64,000 bases of DNA from the NCBI RefSeq assembly GCF_004765815.2, contig NZ_SBIS02000008.1:372001-436000 (forward strand), read 5' to 3'. A program made the position numbers and the translations under genes. This stretch comes from Halorussus salinus (lineage in GTDB: Archaea; Halobacteriota; Halobacteria; Halobacteriales; Haladaptataceae). This document shows, in pieces, positions 1-9,108 of this stretch (within the stretch, counting starts at the first letter, position 1; each line of letters opens with the position of its first letter). Below the pieces are notes generated by a model, which was not told the DNA's origin, did no database searches, and was given only the letters and a program-made list of their open reading frames with translations.

Positions 1-1584
1 GCCGTCTGCTCGGTCTTCATCCGCCAGTGTCCGCGTGTAGGCGTAAATCTGCTCGTGGTCAGGGAACAGCAGGTCGTAGTCGCCGTAGACCAGCACCTCC
101 TCGTCGCCGCGCAACTCGATGAGTTCCCGGTAGTAGTGCCAGACCGACTCGGAGTCGGCGCGGGCCTCCTCGACGTTGATGCGGTCGGCGTCGTCGTTGA
201 CTTTTATCCACGGCTCGCCCTCGGTGAAGCCCGCGGTCTCGTCGGCGGACCACTGGACCGGCGTGCGGGCGTTGTCCCGGCTTCGGTGGGTCACGACCGA
301 CGAGATGTCCTCGAAGTCGCAGTCGTACCGGTCCATCAGTTTCCGGGCGTGGCCGACGGCCTCCACGTCGCGGCACTCTTCGAGCGACTCCCACTCGACG
401 TTCGTCATGCCGATTTCGTCGCCCTGATAGACGAACGGCGTCGCGCGCATCGTCAGGAGGAACGTGGCGATGAGCGTGGCGGACTCGCGGTGGTACTCGC
501 CGTCGTCGCCGAACCGCGAGACGACGCGCGCTTGGTCGTGGCTGCCCAGATAGAGGCTGTTCCAGCCCTCGGATTCGAGGCCGTCCTGCCACTTACCCAT
601 CACCTCCTTGAGGTCCCGGAGGTCCCACTCGTCTAGCAGGTCGCCGGGGTCGTCGCTCGCCGCGAGCGCGTCGAGGTCGAGGTGGTCGATGCTCCACTTG
701 CCGCCCGGCCCGTACGTAACGTCCATGTGGTCGAAGTGGACGAGCATGTCCATCCCGTCGCGGCTGTACTCGCGGGCCTGCTCCATCGTCACGCCCGGCG
801 TCTCGCCGATGGTCACGCAGTCGTAGTCCGAAAGAGCCTCGTCGTAGAGTTCCCGGATGTACTCGTGAATTCGCGGGCCGTTGAAGAACTCCGCGCCGAA
901 CCAGTCGGTTTCGAGGTCGGTGTCGGGCAGGCCCTCCTCCTTCGAGATGAGACTGATGGCGTCCATCCGCCAGCCGTCCACGCCCTTCTCCATCCACCAG
1001 CGAATCGTCTCGTAGATTCGCTCGCGGACCTCGGGATTGCGCCAGTTGAGGTCGGGTTGGCTCTCGTCGAACAGGTGGAGGTAGTACTGGTCGCGCTCGT
1101 CGTCGTAGGTCCACGCCGACCCGCCGAACAGCGAAATCCAGTTGTTCGGCGGGTCGCCGTTCTCGTCGGGGTCGCGCCAGTAGTAGAACTCGTCGTAACC
1201 CTCGTCGCGCCGCCGGGACTTCTGGAACCACTCGTGTTGGGAACTCGTGTGGTTGACCACGAGGTCCATCACGAGTCGCATGCCTCGCTCGTGGAGCGCG
1301 TCCCGAAGGTCCTCCCAGTCGGCCATCGTGCCCATCTCGTCGGCGATGGCCCGGTAGTCGCGGATGTCGTAGCCGTTGTCGTGCATCGGCGAGTCGTACA
1401 CCGGCGAGAGCCACAGGATATCGACGCCGAGGTCGTCCAGATACGGCACCTTCTCGACCACGCCGCGCAGGTCGCCCACGCCGTCGCCGTCCGAGTCGTT
1501 GAAACTCCGCGGATAGACTTGGTAGACGACGGCCTCTTTCCACCACGCCCGGTCGGGGTCCGTCGAGTCCGAATTGTCCGTCAC
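1..1584 (-). CDS. GH13 alpha-glucosidase (oligo-1,6-glucosidase type), 3' end outside window
   Basis: Hydrolyses alpha-glucosidic bonds of oligosaccharides in the cytoplasm. The N-terminus reads WWKEAVVYQVYPRSF, the standard opening of the oligo-1,6-glucosidase/trehalulose-hydrolase branch of GH13. Conserved region I (DLVVNHTSSQHEW) lies near residue 105. The nucleophile Asp is in DGWRMDA at residue 208, the acid/base Glu in IGET at 261, and the transition-state Asp in SHDQAR at 350 (usually NHDQ, here Ser). The GTG start at 1584 directly precedes the conserved domain and no better start is seen upstream. 528 codons are visible, so little of the usual 550-590 residues is missing; the gene runs off the left edge. 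No signal peptide is seen. Confidence 0.93.
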   Translation of the reverse strand, partial: MTDNSDSTDPDRAWWKEAVVYQVYPRSFNDSDGDGVGDLRGVVEKVPYLDDLGVDILWLSPVYDSPMHDNGYDIRDYRAIADEMGTMADWEDLRDALHERGMRLVMDLVVNHTSSQHEWFQKSRRRDEGYDEFYYWRDPDENGDPPNNWISLFGGSAWTYDDERDQYYLHLFDESQPDLNWRNPEVRERIYETIRWWMEKGVDGWRMDAISLISKEEGLPDTDLETDWFGAEFFNGPRIHEYIRELYDEALSDYDCVTIGETPGVTMEQAREYSRDGMDMLVHFDHMDVTYGPGGKWSIDHLDLDALAASDDPGDLLDEWDLRDLKEVMGKWQDGLESEGWNSLYLGSHDQARVVSRFGDDGEYHRESATLIATFLLTMRATPFVYQGDEIGMTNVEWESLEECRDVEAVGHARKLMDRYDCDFEDISSVVTHRSRDNARTPVQWSADETAGFTEGEPWIKVNDDADRINVEEARADSESVWHYYRELIELRGDEEVLVYGDYDLLFPDHEQIYAYTRTLADEDRADG

Positions 1585-1696
1585 GCCTCGGAGGAGACGC
1601 GAAGCGCGATAATAAGCGTGTCCGACTTCGAGAAAATCGCCGGAGGTCCCCCAAAGTCGATTCGACTGTCCGGAAAGGAGACGCGCGCGCCGGTCG

Positions 1697-2098
1697 TCAC
1701 TTCTCGCCGTAGCCCGCCAACGGCGTTCGTTCGAGACCGACGGCGTCGTAATCCTTCTCGCTCGACAGCACACGACCCTCACTGGTTGCGACGACCCCGG
1801 CATGGAGTGCATCGAACGGTGTCAAATCGTACTCGTCCAGAAAGGCGGCCGCGGCGAGAACGGCCTCTTCGTGTTCGTCGGGCCTGATGGGAACCAACTC
1901 AAGTAAGTTAGAGATGGCCCGCAGTGCGTCGATTTCGTACTCGGACCGTCCGCGGTCGTAGAACAACACCAGTACTTCGGCGTACGCCAGAATCGACGTG
2001 TGAACGTCGTCGCGTTCTTCGAGCGCTCGAATCGCGGGTTCGCGGAGCCAATCGTCGTCTTTCACCAACGCCGTCAGGAAATCCGTCTCGACGTACAT
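1697..2098 (-). CDS. vapC: PIN-domain ribonuclease toxin, VapC type
   Basis: 133 residues forming one PIN domain, expected to cut RNA with Mg2+. Acidic residues in the expected places are Asp6 (VETDF), Glu41 (AYAEV), Asp96 (FDALHA) and Asp116/Asp118 (SSEKDYDAV). It begins 3 bp after the stop of the AbrB-type protein encoded by 2102-2365, so the two form an antitoxin-first operon. Target RNA is unknown. Confidence 0.88.
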   Translation of the reverse strand: MYVETDFLTALVKDDDWLREPAIRALEERDDVHTSILAYAEVLVLFYDRGRSEYEIDALRAISNLLELVPIRPDEHEEAVLAAAAFLDEYDLTPFDALHAGVVATSEGRVLSSEKDYDAVGLERTPLAGYGEK

Positions 2099-2101
2099 CG
2101 G

Positions 2102-2365
2102 TCACTCCTCGGTCTTCGTTCGACTCTCGGCTTCCTCTTGGACTTCCCGAGTGATAGCCTCGCGCGTCTCTCGTTTCAAGTCGGCTGCGTCGGCTCCCTC
2201 GAACGCGTCGCCGACCGCGTCTCGAAGCCCTTCCAACGGGTCTTCGTCTACGGGGAAGAGAGCGACGTGGCTGGGGAGTTCGACTATTCGGTATCGCTCG
2301 CCGAACCGCTTACGTACTTCCTTCGGGAGATAGATGCGACCGCGTTCGTCCGTCGATTTCGACAT
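2102..2365 (-). CDS. vapB: AbrB/SpoVT (swapped-hairpin) antitoxin, VapB type
   Basis: 87 residues. The first 45 residues are a swapped-hairpin DNA-binding domain (DERGRIYLPKEVRKRFG...YRIVEL). The acidic, helical tail (residues 50-87) would wrap the PIN toxin. It lies just upstream of the PIN gene on the same strand with a 3-bp gap. By analogy with known pairs, it should bind its own promoter, in the roughly 65 bp between 2365 and the stop of the cyclase gene at 2431. Confidence 0.85.
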   Translation of the reverse strand: MSKSTDERGRIYLPKEVRKRFGERYRIVELPSHVALFPVDEDPLEGLRDAVGDAFEGADAADLKRETREAITREVQEEAESRTKTEE

Positions 2366-2430
2366 GACCGTTCGTAGTACGGGAAAAACCTAAAGTCTTC
2401 CCGTATCACGAAACGGAGTCGAAAGTCGAG

Positions 2431-3195
2431 TTACGTCTCTTCGAACGCCACGCACCGACAGACCGAGGATTCCCCGCCGCGGAACCGCCACGGGAAGGTG
2501 CCGATTTGGACGCGCTCGTTCAGTAACTCCTCGGGGACTTGGGCGTTCTCGACGTGGACGATGCCCTCGGGGAACAACTCGGTGTGCATCAGTTGGTAGC
2601 CCTCCGGCGGGAAAATCTCGTCCAAGTCGTCCACGCCGTGTTTCTCGCGGGCCTCGCGGGCCAACTCGGGGCGCACGTCCCGAATCACGGTGTTCATGGG
2701 GTGGTCGGCGCTCCCGCAGTCCAACAGGAGGTAGTTCAAATTCTTTTCCTTGCACCAGTCGGCGAACTCCTGATTCGGGCCGGGATGCTTGCAGAAGAAG
2801 GCGTGTGGGTCGGCCTCCTCGCGGTGCCACGCGTACTTCTGGTAGCCCGTGTGGACGAAGAGGATGTCGCCCTCGCGCACGTCCACCGCGTCTTCTATCA
2901 TGTCGCTGGTGTAGACATCGTAGTCGCCCACCTCGTCGGAGATGTCCGCGATTACCGCGTCGCCGACCAACTCGTCCAACCCCATCGACTCGATGTCCCG
3001 CCCGCTGGCGACGAAGTGCTTCTCGCCGTCGAGGTGGGTGCCGGTGTGATTCATGAACTCTATCTTCTGACCGTTGACCTTCTCGGTGTCGAGCGATTTC
3101 TCGTACCACACCTTCGGGTTGTCGTAGGTCGGCCACGCGGGCGTGTCTTGGGACCACGGCTGAGTCAGGTCGTGCATCTGGTATCCATCTAACAT
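2431..3195 (-). CDS. Cyclase-family metal hydrolase (kynurenine formamidase-like)
   Basis: 254 residues of the cyclase/kynurenine-formamidase fold, which hydrolyses amide or lactam bonds with a divalent metal. The signature H-x3-H-x-D-x3-H is present as His50, His54, Asp56 and His60 (MNHTGTHLDGEKH). The ATG at 3195 gives the expected N-terminus. It is divergent from the FAD subunit of the molybdenum hydroxylase (start 3371) across a 175-bp promoter region. This suggests a role in the same catabolic route, for example opening a ring product of the hydroxylase, but that is inference and the substrate is unknown. Confidence 0.85.
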   Translation of the reverse strand: MLDGYQMHDLTQPWSQDTPAWPTYDNPKVWYEKSLDTEKVNGQKIEFMNHTGTHLDGEKHFVASGRDIESMGLDELVGDAVIADISDEVGDYDVYTSDMIEDAVDVREGDILFVHTGYQKYAWHREEADPHAFFCKHPGPNQEFADWCKEKNLNYLLLDCGSADHPMNTVIRDVRPELAREAREKHGVDDLDEIFPPEGYQLMHTELFPEGIVHVENAQVPEELLNERVQIGTFPWRFRGGESSVCRCVAFEET

Positions 3196-3370
3196 TCGGG
3201 GGTCTCCTCTGTCCGTGCGAACAGTCGCGGAAGGGTCTTAAAGATTGGCAGAGGATAACACACATTGGACATGGTAATACACACCAAGGTTTATGAGGAG
3301 CCTACGTGATAGTTCCGTATCCGCTCGACCCCCGACTAAACCCCCGAACGACACTCGACAAATCAGGCAC

Positions 3371-4291
3371 ATGAAACCGGCCCCGTTCGAATACCACAGA
3401 CCGACGACCGTCGCCGAAGCCGCCGACCTGCTGGCCGAGCATTCGGACGCCGAACTGCTCGCTGGCAACCAGTCGCTGGGCATCGTGATGGCGAACCGAC
3501 TGGCGACGCCCGACCTCCTCGTTGACTTGAACACCGTCGAAGACTTGGAGTACGTCGAGGAGCGCGAGGACGCGATCGCAATCGGCGCGATGACCACCCA
3601 TCGAACTATCGAGCGTTCCGAGTTGCTGGCCGAGAAACTGCCGATGCTCCCCGAGGCCGCCGAGCAGATAGCCGGGCCGAGCGTCCGGAACCGCGGGACG
3701 TTGGGCGGGAGTCTGGGCGAGGCCGACCCCGCGGGGAACTACCCCGCCGCGCTGGTGGCGCTCGACGCGACGCTCGAAGTCGTCTCGGCCGACGACGAGC
3801 GCGAACTCCCCGTCTCGGACTACTTTATCGCGTACATGTTCACCGACCTCGCGGAGGACGAGATTATCACCGCCGCCGAGGTGCCGACCGACCCGTTCCC
3901 GCCCGAGCGCACCGGGATGGCGTTCCTCGAACTCAAGCCGACCGCCCAGACGTGGCCGACCGTCAGCGCCGCGACGGCGATTCGGGTGGACGACCCCGAC
4001 GCCGAGGAGTCAGAAATCGAGGAGGCCCGCCTCGCGCTGGCGAACGCCGCGGACGTGCCCCTGCGGGTCGAGGAGGCCGAGCGAGCGGTCGAAGGCGAAC
4101 CGCTCTCCGAGGAGACGCTGGCGGCCGCGGCGGAGGCGGCGACGGCGGCGGCCAGCCCCGAGGACGAGATGCACGCCGACAGCGAGTTCAAAGTCGAGGT
4201 CGCGGGCGAGTACGCGCGGCGCTCGCTGTCACTATCCTACGACCGAGCGACCGGCGCGGAGACCGACACCCCCACCGACCACCACCCATGA
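3371..4291 (+). CDS. Molybdenum hydroxylase FAD-binding subunit (CoxM/XdhB type)
   Basis: 306 residues from the ATG at 3371; an upstream in-frame ATG at 3293 would add a 26-residue tail unlike the family. FAD-binding signatures are AGNQSLG (31-37, the family usually has AGGQS) and NRGTLGGSLGEADPAGN (107-123). A CO dehydrogenase FAD C-terminal domain follows (ITAAEVP... to the end). The subunit passes electrons from the 2Fe-2S subunit to an acceptor. Its stop overlaps the CoxG start (ATGA). The partner subunits lie 1.2 kb away on the opposite strand, unlike the usual co-directional cluster. A possible TATA element (GGTTTATGA) lies at about 3290. Confidence 0.93.
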   Translation: MKPAPFEYHRPTTVAEAADLLAEHSDAELLAGNQSLGIVMANRLATPDLLVDLNTVEDLEYVEEREDAIAIGAMTTHRTIERSELLAEKLPMLPEAAEQIAGPSVRNRGTLGGSLGEADPAGNYPAALVALDATLEVVSADDERELPVSDYFIAYMFTDLAEDEIITAAEVPTDPFPPERTGMAFLELKPTAQTWPTVSAATAIRVDDPDAEESEIEEARLALANAADVPLRVEEAERAVEGEPLSEETLAAAAEAATAAASPEDEMHADSEFKVEVAGEYARRSLSLSYDRATGAETDTPTDHHP

Positions 4292-4791
4292 TGCAATTCG
4301 AAGGCGAGTTCGAGTCAGACCTGCCCCGAGACGAACTGTGGAACTACTTCACCGACCCGGACGTACTCGCGGCGTGCGCGCCGGGCACCGACTCCATCAC
4401 GCTGGAGTCGCCCCACGAGGTCACGGCGACCATCGCGGTCGGCGTCGGGAGCGTCAAGCCCACCTTCGACGTGGAGATGGTCGTGACCGAGACCGACCGG
4501 CCCTCGGTCCTGAAGATGCAGATGGACGGCAACGCCTCGCGCAACGCCTTCGACGCGGTGGCCGAGATGAATCTGGTCGAGAACGGCGACGGCGGCACGA
4601 CCGCCGAGTGGTCGGCTTCGACCGACGTGTCGGGGATGATAGCGAGCATGGGCCAGCGCGCGCTCGGGAGCGTGACGAACAAGATGGTCAACGACTTCTT
4701 CGCGGACTTGGAGGCGAAAGCCAAGGAGGGCGAACCGGCCGAGTCGAAGTTAGAGGGCAAGCCGGACGCCGAGGCGTCGCTGGAAGACTGA
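4288..4791 (+). CDS. CoxG-like SRPBCC protein
   Basis: 167 residues of the carbon-monoxide-dehydrogenase subunit G family (START/Bet v1-like fold). In CO dehydrogenase operons CoxG helps anchor the enzyme to the membrane. Typical stretches are MQFEGEFESDLPRDELWNYF at the start, VLAACAPGTDSI, and SMGQRALGSVTNKMVNDFF near the end. The start overlaps the stop of the FAD subunit by ATGA, so the two are translationally coupled. The tail (residues 145-167) is a short charged extension without a membrane helix. Confidence 0.9.
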   Translation: MMQFEGEFESDLPRDELWNYFTDPDVLAACAPGTDSITLESPHEVTATIAVGVGSVKPTFDVEMVVTETDRPSVLKMQMDGNASRNAFDAVAEMNLVENGDGGTTAEWSASTDVSGMIASMGQRALGSVTNKMVNDFFADLEAKAKEGEPAESKLEGKPDAEASLED

Positions 4792-5007
4792 CTACTCGTC
4801 GTCCGCGTCCGACATCCCGGTCGCGAACGCCGCGCCCATCGCGACCCCGAGCGCGATGCCCGTCGAGAGCCACAGCGCGAGGTCGCCGGTCGCCGCGCCG
4901 AACGAGGCCCCGATTGCGGTCCCGACCGCGATGCCCATCGCCATGCCCGTGCCCCAGTCGCGGTTCTCCTCGTCGGTCGCGTCGTCGGCCGCGTCGTCGG
5001 TCGCCAT
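4792..5007 (-). CDS. Small glycine-zipper membrane protein, function unknown
   Basis: 71 residues from the ATG at 5007. An acidic N-terminus is followed by two small-residue-rich hydrophobic helices: residues 20-40 with GxxxG/AxxxG spacing (MGIAVGTAIGASFGAATG) and 44-64 ([17 protein letters not shown]). An ATG at 5106 in the same frame would add 33 residues over the promoter of the next divergent gene and is less likely. Its stop codon directly abuts that of CoxG (convergent). No family recognised. Confidence 0.7.
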   Translation of the reverse strand: MATDDAADDATDEENRDWGTGMAMGIAVGTAIGASFGAATGDLALWLSTGIALGVAMGAAFATGMSDADDE

Positions 5008-5097
5008 AGCCGACACGACGTATGCACCGAATATAAATTGATAGCGAGGGGTTAGCGTTCCGATATTTTTATCCGAAGCGTCGAGAGACGCCCAGCC

Positions 5098-5259
5098 ATG
5101 TACCAACTGGTCGGGTACGCGTTCTTCCTGCTGGTCACCGTCACCGTCATCGCCTCCGGAACGTACATCGGCGCGCTGCGGGCGCTCGACGTGTACTTCG
5201 GCGGCGAACCGAGCATCTTTCTCTCGAACGACCGACGGGAGGTCGAGTCCCGAGAATGA
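5098..5259 (+). CDS. Small single-span membrane protein, function unknown
   Basis: 53 residues from the ATG at 5098: one hydrophobic helix (residues 5-28) followed by a short charged tail ending NDRREVESRE. The stop overlaps the start of the next gene by ATGA, which supports both being real. A TATA-like element (ATATTTTTAT) lies about 27-35 bp before the start, as for leaderless haloarchaeal transcripts. It lies inside the molybdenum hydroxylase cluster, but no function is recognised. Confidence 0.7.
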   Translation: MYQLVGYAFFLLVTVTVIASGTYIGALRALDVYFGGEPSIFLSNDRREVESRE

Positions 5260-5495
5260 CCCTCCAGACGGTTCAGACGCTCCTCGGGCCGAACCCGTGG
5301 GCCGCCGAACTGCTCGCGTTGCTCACGCCGTTCGTCCCGCCGGTGTTGGTGGCGACTGCCGTTTACGTAAACGCAAACGCAAACGACGCCGACCGACCGC
5401 TGGCGTGGGCCGTCGGGGCGTTGCTCGCTGGCGTCGGCAACTTCGGGTGGGGAAGTATGATGGTGGGTCTGCTCTACCACACGGTCGGCGAATAG
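5256..5495 (+). CDS. Small two-span membrane protein, function unknown
   Basis: 79 residues with two hydrophobic helices (about 18-40 and 50-72), coupled by an ATGA overlap to the single-span protein upstream. A short repeat VNANANDAD lies between the helices. It ends only 5 bp before the convergent stop of the molybdopterin subunit gene. With its partner it could form a small membrane anchor for the hydroxylase; that is inference from position only. Confidence 0.7.
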   Translation: MTLQTVQTLLGPNPWAAELLALLTPFVPPVLVATAVYVNANANDADRPLAWAVGALLAGVGNFGWGSMMVGLLYHTVGE

Positions 5496-5500
5496 CGAAG

Positions 5501-7987
5501 TCAGTCCTCGGTCCCTCGCTCCCGAATCCGCTCGCGGACTCGGTTCGGCGTGAACGGGATTCGGTCGGCCGTGACGCCGAGCGGTTCCAGCGCGGCGTTG
5601 ACGGAACAGGCGATGGCCGCCGGGCCGTCTATCATCCCGCCCTCGCCGGTCCCCTTCGCGCCGGTCGCGGTGAACGGCGAAGGAGTCTCGGTGTGGTCGA
5701 GTTCCATCTCGGGCACGTTCTCGATGGACGGCAGTCGGTAGTCGAAGAGGGTGATGGCCTGCGGTTGGCCAGTAGCGTCGTAGGCGAACTCCTCTTGGAG
5801 CGCCGCGCCGATGCCCTGCGCGAGGCCGCCGTGGGCTTGCCCCTCCACGATGGTCGGGTTGAGTTGCGTCCCGCAGTCCCGCAGGGAGTAGAACTTGAGG
5901 ATTTCGACCTCGCCGGTCTTCGCGTCCACCTCCACGATGGGCGCGTTCGCGGCGAACGCGGCGGTCGGGTAGACCGGGAACTTCCGGGCGAGCGCCTCGT
6001 CGAACTCGTCGAGTCGGGTCGCCGGGTGTTCGTAGTCGTAGCTCGCGCGAGTCAGTCGCTCGTCGGCGTCGCGGTCCCGGTCTTCACCCGCCAACTCCGA
6101 GAGCGAGAGCGAATCGTCACCGTCGCCACCGCCGCCGTCGAGGCGGTAGACCGCGCCGTCGCGGTAGGTCGCGTCCGCGGACTCGCAGTCCCAGATTTCG
6201 GCGGCGAGGAGTTCGAGGTTGCCGACTAACTCGTCGCCGAGACCCTGCGCCGCGCCCGAGAGCATGACCGCCATCCGGGACGCCGCGGTGCCGTACTCGG
6301 TGGGAGCGTCCACGCTGTCGAGGTAGACCACTTCGATATCGCTTGGCAGGAGGTCGAGTTCGTCGGCCAGCAGTTGTGTGACGAGCGTCTGGTGGCCCTG
6401 CCCGGACGAGTCGGTGGCCAGAAACGCTCGGACGGTTCCGTCCTCGCGGACCTCGGCGCGGAGGTGTTCGGGGAGTTCGGCCACGTCGTCGCGGTCCCGG
6501 TCGTCTAACTCGTCGCGCTCGGACCGCTGGCGATTCGTCCAGTCCGAACCGGAGACGCCGGGTTCGATGTGAACCGTCGGGCGGACACCTCTGTACTTGC
6601 CCTCTTCCCGCTTCGACTCCACGAGGTCGGGGTCCAGCAGACCGCCGTCCCGTTCCTCCTCGATTTTCCCTCGGACGTGGGCGAGCGCCGCGGGGAAGTC
6701 CCCCGAGTCGTAGAGGTTCTTCGAGGCGAGTTCGTAGGGCATCTGGTCGGGAGAGACGAGGTTTCGGCGGCGGAGTTCGTCGGGGTCCATACCGAGTTCG
6801 CTGGCGGCTTCGTCGACTATCATCTCCAGCGCGTAGAGGTGGGCCGGGACGCCGAACCCGCGGTACGCGGTCTGGCAGGTCTTGTTCGTCAACACGAGGT
6901 CGTACTCGTAGCGGGCGTCCTGCACGTCGTAGGCGTTCGTCAGGACCGAGAGGGGCTTGAGAACCTGATTGATGGGGTAGCGCGGCCACGCGCCGAAGTC
7001 GTCCACGAACCACACGTCGAGCGCCCGAATCGTGCCGTCGTCGTCCAGCGCGAGTTTCACGTCGTACTCGCGCTCGGTCGAGTGCATGTCCCCGCCCTGT
7101 AGGTTCTCGATGCGGTCCTCCACGAAGGCGACCGGGCGGTCCAACTCCTTGCTCGCCATCGCGGCCAGACAGCAGTAGCGGTGGATGGCGATTTTGGTGC
7201 CGAAGCTCCCGCCCACGTCGGGGGGCACCTCCAAGTTCACGTCGTCGGGGTCGTAGCCCAGCGTCTCGTAGACCGTATCGTCTACCAAGGTGTGCAACTG
7301 GATGTTGCAGTCGATGTCGAACGAGTCGGTGTCCCGGTCGTACTCCGCCACCACGCCCGCGGTTTCGAGGGGCACACCCGAGATGCGGCCCCACGAGTAG
7401 GAGCCTTCGACCACGCGGTCGGCGTTCTCGAAGGCGGCGTCGGGGTCGCCGAAGGTCAACTCCTCGTGGTCGCCGACGTTGGTGCCGTGGTCTTCGTGGA
7501 CCAGCACCTCGTCCTCGCGGGCCTCACGGGGGTCCACGACCGCCTCCTCGGTGTCGTATTTCACGGTCACGAGGTCCACCGCGTCCTCGGCGACGTAGCG
7601 GTCGTCGGCGACCACGGCCGCGACGGGTTCCCCGACGTAGCGGGCCTTCCCGTCCGCGAGCGACCACTCCTCGAACCCGAGGAGACCGGCGGGCATCGGG
7701 TTGTAGTCGTCCTTCAGGTCGGCGGCGGTCAGCACGAGGTGACAGCCGGGATGGGCCTCGGCCTCGTCGGTGTCGATGGACTCGATGACGGCGTGGGCGT
7801 GCATGCTCCGGACGAGCGCGACGTGGAGCGCGTCGTCGGGGGCCTTGTCGTGGACGTACTCGGCCTCGCCGGTGAGGATGCGCCGGTCCTCGACGCGGTT
7901 CAGGCCTCGGCCGGTGAACGCCTCGCTGGCGGTTTTGGTCTCGCTCTCGGCCGTCGGTTCGCCGTCGGTCTCGGAGCGGGAACTCAT
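5501..7987 (-). CDS. Molybdenum hydroxylase large (Mo-cofactor) subunit, xanthine dehydrogenase family
   Basis: 828 residues from the ATG at 7987; the longer open frame upstream is out-of-frame overlap with the 2Fe-2S gene. Mo-cofactor signatures are GGSFGTK, AYRGFG (374-379) and GQGHQT. The active-site Glu is at 782 in GTGEGGMIDGPAA. The form I CO dehydrogenase loop (AYxCSFR) is absent, so this is an aldehyde/xanthine/N-heterocycle type hydroxylase rather than a proven CO oxidiser. It contains short acidic haloarchaeal insertions (residues ~620 and ~690). It is coupled to the upstream 2Fe-2S subunit by an ATGA overlap. Substrate unknown. Confidence 0.94.
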   Translation of the reverse strand: MSSRSETDGEPTAESETKTASEAFTGRGLNRVEDRRILTGEAEYVHDKAPDDALHVALVRSMHAHAVIESIDTDEAEAHPGCHLVLTAADLKDDYNPMPAGLLGFEEWSLADGKARYVGEPVAAVVADDRYVAEDAVDLVTVKYDTEEAVVDPREAREDEVLVHEDHGTNVGDHEELTFGDPDAAFENADRVVEGSYSWGRISGVPLETAGVVAEYDRDTDSFDIDCNIQLHTLVDDTVYETLGYDPDDVNLEVPPDVGGSFGTKIAIHRYCCLAAMASKELDRPVAFVEDRIENLQGGDMHSTEREYDVKLALDDDGTIRALDVWFVDDFGAWPRYPINQVLKPLSVLTNAYDVQDARYEYDLVLTNKTCQTAYRGFGVPAHLYALEMIVDEAASELGMDPDELRRRNLVSPDQMPYELASKNLYDSGDFPAALAHVRGKIEEERDGGLLDPDLVESKREEGKYRGVRPTVHIEPGVSGSDWTNRQRSERDELDDRDRDDVAELPEHLRAEVREDGTVRAFLATDSSGQGHQTLVTQLLADELDLLPSDIEVVYLDSVDAPTEYGTAASRMAVMLSGAAQGLGDELVGNLELLAAEIWDCESADATYRDGAVYRLDGGGGDGDDSLSLSELAGEDRDRDADERLTRASYDYEHPATRLDEFDEALARKFPVYPTAAFAANAPIVEVDAKTGEVEILKFYSLRDCGTQLNPTIVEGQAHGGLAQGIGAALQEEFAYDATGQPQAITLFDYRLPSIENVPEMELDHTETPSPFTATGAKGTGEGGMIDGPAAIACSVNAALEPLGVTADRIPFTPNRVRERIRERGTED

Positions 7988-8547
7988 CGGTCTTCTCCAT
8001 CCGTCTCGGTCTCGTCCAGTTGCTCCCCGTCTCTCTCCCTCCCGTCCATCTTCTCTGCGGCGCGGTTCACCGCGTCGTAGATGTTCTGATAGCCCGTGCA
8101 TCGACAGACGTTGTCGGCGAGTCCGGCCTCGATTTCGTCGTCGTCGGGGTCGGAGTTCTCCCCGAGGAGTTCCTTGGTCGCCATCACGAACCCGCTGGTG
8201 CAGAAGCCACACTGGAGGGCGTGTTCTTCGTGGAACGATTCCTGAATCGGGTGGAGCGAGCCGTCGTCGTCGGCCAAGCCCTCGACGGTCTCGATTTCCG
8301 CTCCGTCGGCCTGCACCGCGTAGGTCAGGCAGGACTTGACCGACCGACCGTCCAGCAGGACGGTGCAGGCCCCGCAGACGCCGTGTTCGCACCCGACGCG
8401 GACGCCCCGGAGTCCCCGCGCGTCCCGGAGGAAGTCCGAGAGCTTGTGGCGGGGTTCGACCTCGGCGGCGACCGACTCGCCGTTGACCGTCAGCGTTATC
8501 TCCTCGGTCGGGCGGTCGAGGGACCCGGATGTGTCGTCGGTACTCAT
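7984..8547 (-). CDS. Molybdenum hydroxylase 2Fe-2S subunit (CoxS/XdhC-small type)
   Basis: 187 residues from the ATG at 8547. An N-terminal plant-type 2Fe-2S domain has Cys53, 58, 61 and 73. A C-terminal helical 2Fe-2S domain has Cys113, 116 (CGFC) and Cys148, 150 (CRCTGY). It transfers electrons from the Mo centre to the FAD subunit. Upstream in-frame ATGs (8562, 8685) add non-conserved residues. A possible TATA element (GCTTATGCG, minus strand) lies about 30 bp before the start, compatible with a leaderless message. First gene of a two-gene operon with the Mo-cofactor subunit. Confidence 0.94.
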   Translation of the reverse strand: MSTDDTSGSLDRPTEEITLTVNGESVAAEVEPRHKLSDFLRDARGLRGVRVGCEHGVCGACTVLLDGRSVKSCLTYAVQADGAEIETVEGLADDDGSLHPIQESFHEEHALQCGFCTSGFVMATKELLGENSDPDDDEIEAGLADNVCRCTGYQNIYDAVNRAAEKMDGRERDGEQLDETETDGEDR

Positions 8548-8749
8548 GGTAGATGGTGACATATATCTGGCGAGCGCATAAGCGTTGTCCCGAAATCGGG
8601 TATCAACTGTAAGATACGTCGCTCCTCGTCGTGTCTCGGTTCGTCGCGTCTGATACGGCAGGTTCACCCCGTGAATCGTCAGCAATCGTAGCGAATCCTC
8701 ATCGAGAACACTTCGGTCGGCAGCAGTGAGTTCGAATCGATTACCGCGC

Positions 8750-9046
8750 TCAGTTGGTGATGAGTTCGGGTGTGACGACCATAATTACGAGCATGCTCAC
8801 CAGCACGACGAGTGCCGTGAGTCGCAAGACGCCGGCTGCCCGTCGTCGAGGTTCCGGCAGGGACTCGGCAATGCCGGAGAGAGCCATCCCGGCAATCACA
8901 AATAGTCCGGCGTAGAACGGTGTCGCCCCTCCGACAATGACGTAGTACCCTTGCTGTCCGGCCATCAGAAGTGCGCCACAGAGGAAAACCAGTCCAACAC
9001 CTCTGGAGGGTTCGCCGAACACGGTTTCATCAATGATAGAGGGCAT
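8750..9046 (-). CDS. Small three-span membrane protein, function unknown
   Basis: 98 residues with three hydrophobic segments (about 17-35, 40-58 and 73-92), separated by a basic loop (PEPRRRAA). No conserved family is recognised. It stands alone between the 2Fe-2S subunit and the transposase remnant. The ATG at 9046 is the only good start. Confidence 0.65.
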   Translation of the reverse strand: MPSIIDETVFGEPSRGVGLVFLCGALLMAGQQGYYVIVGGATPFYAGLFVIAGMALSGIAESLPEPRRRAAGVLRLTALVVLVSMLVIMVVTPELITN

Positions 9047-9108
9047 CGAGCGTGTTGTCTCCCGCGACGTTCAAATATCGCAGGGGTTCACGTACGTAGT
9101 GTGACTGA

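Noticed and set aside
3371-8547. Form I carbon monoxide dehydrogenase
   Set aside because: The large subunit has AYRGFG instead of the AYxCSFR loop needed for the Cu-S-Mo site, so CO oxidation is not supported despite the CoxG-like neighbour.
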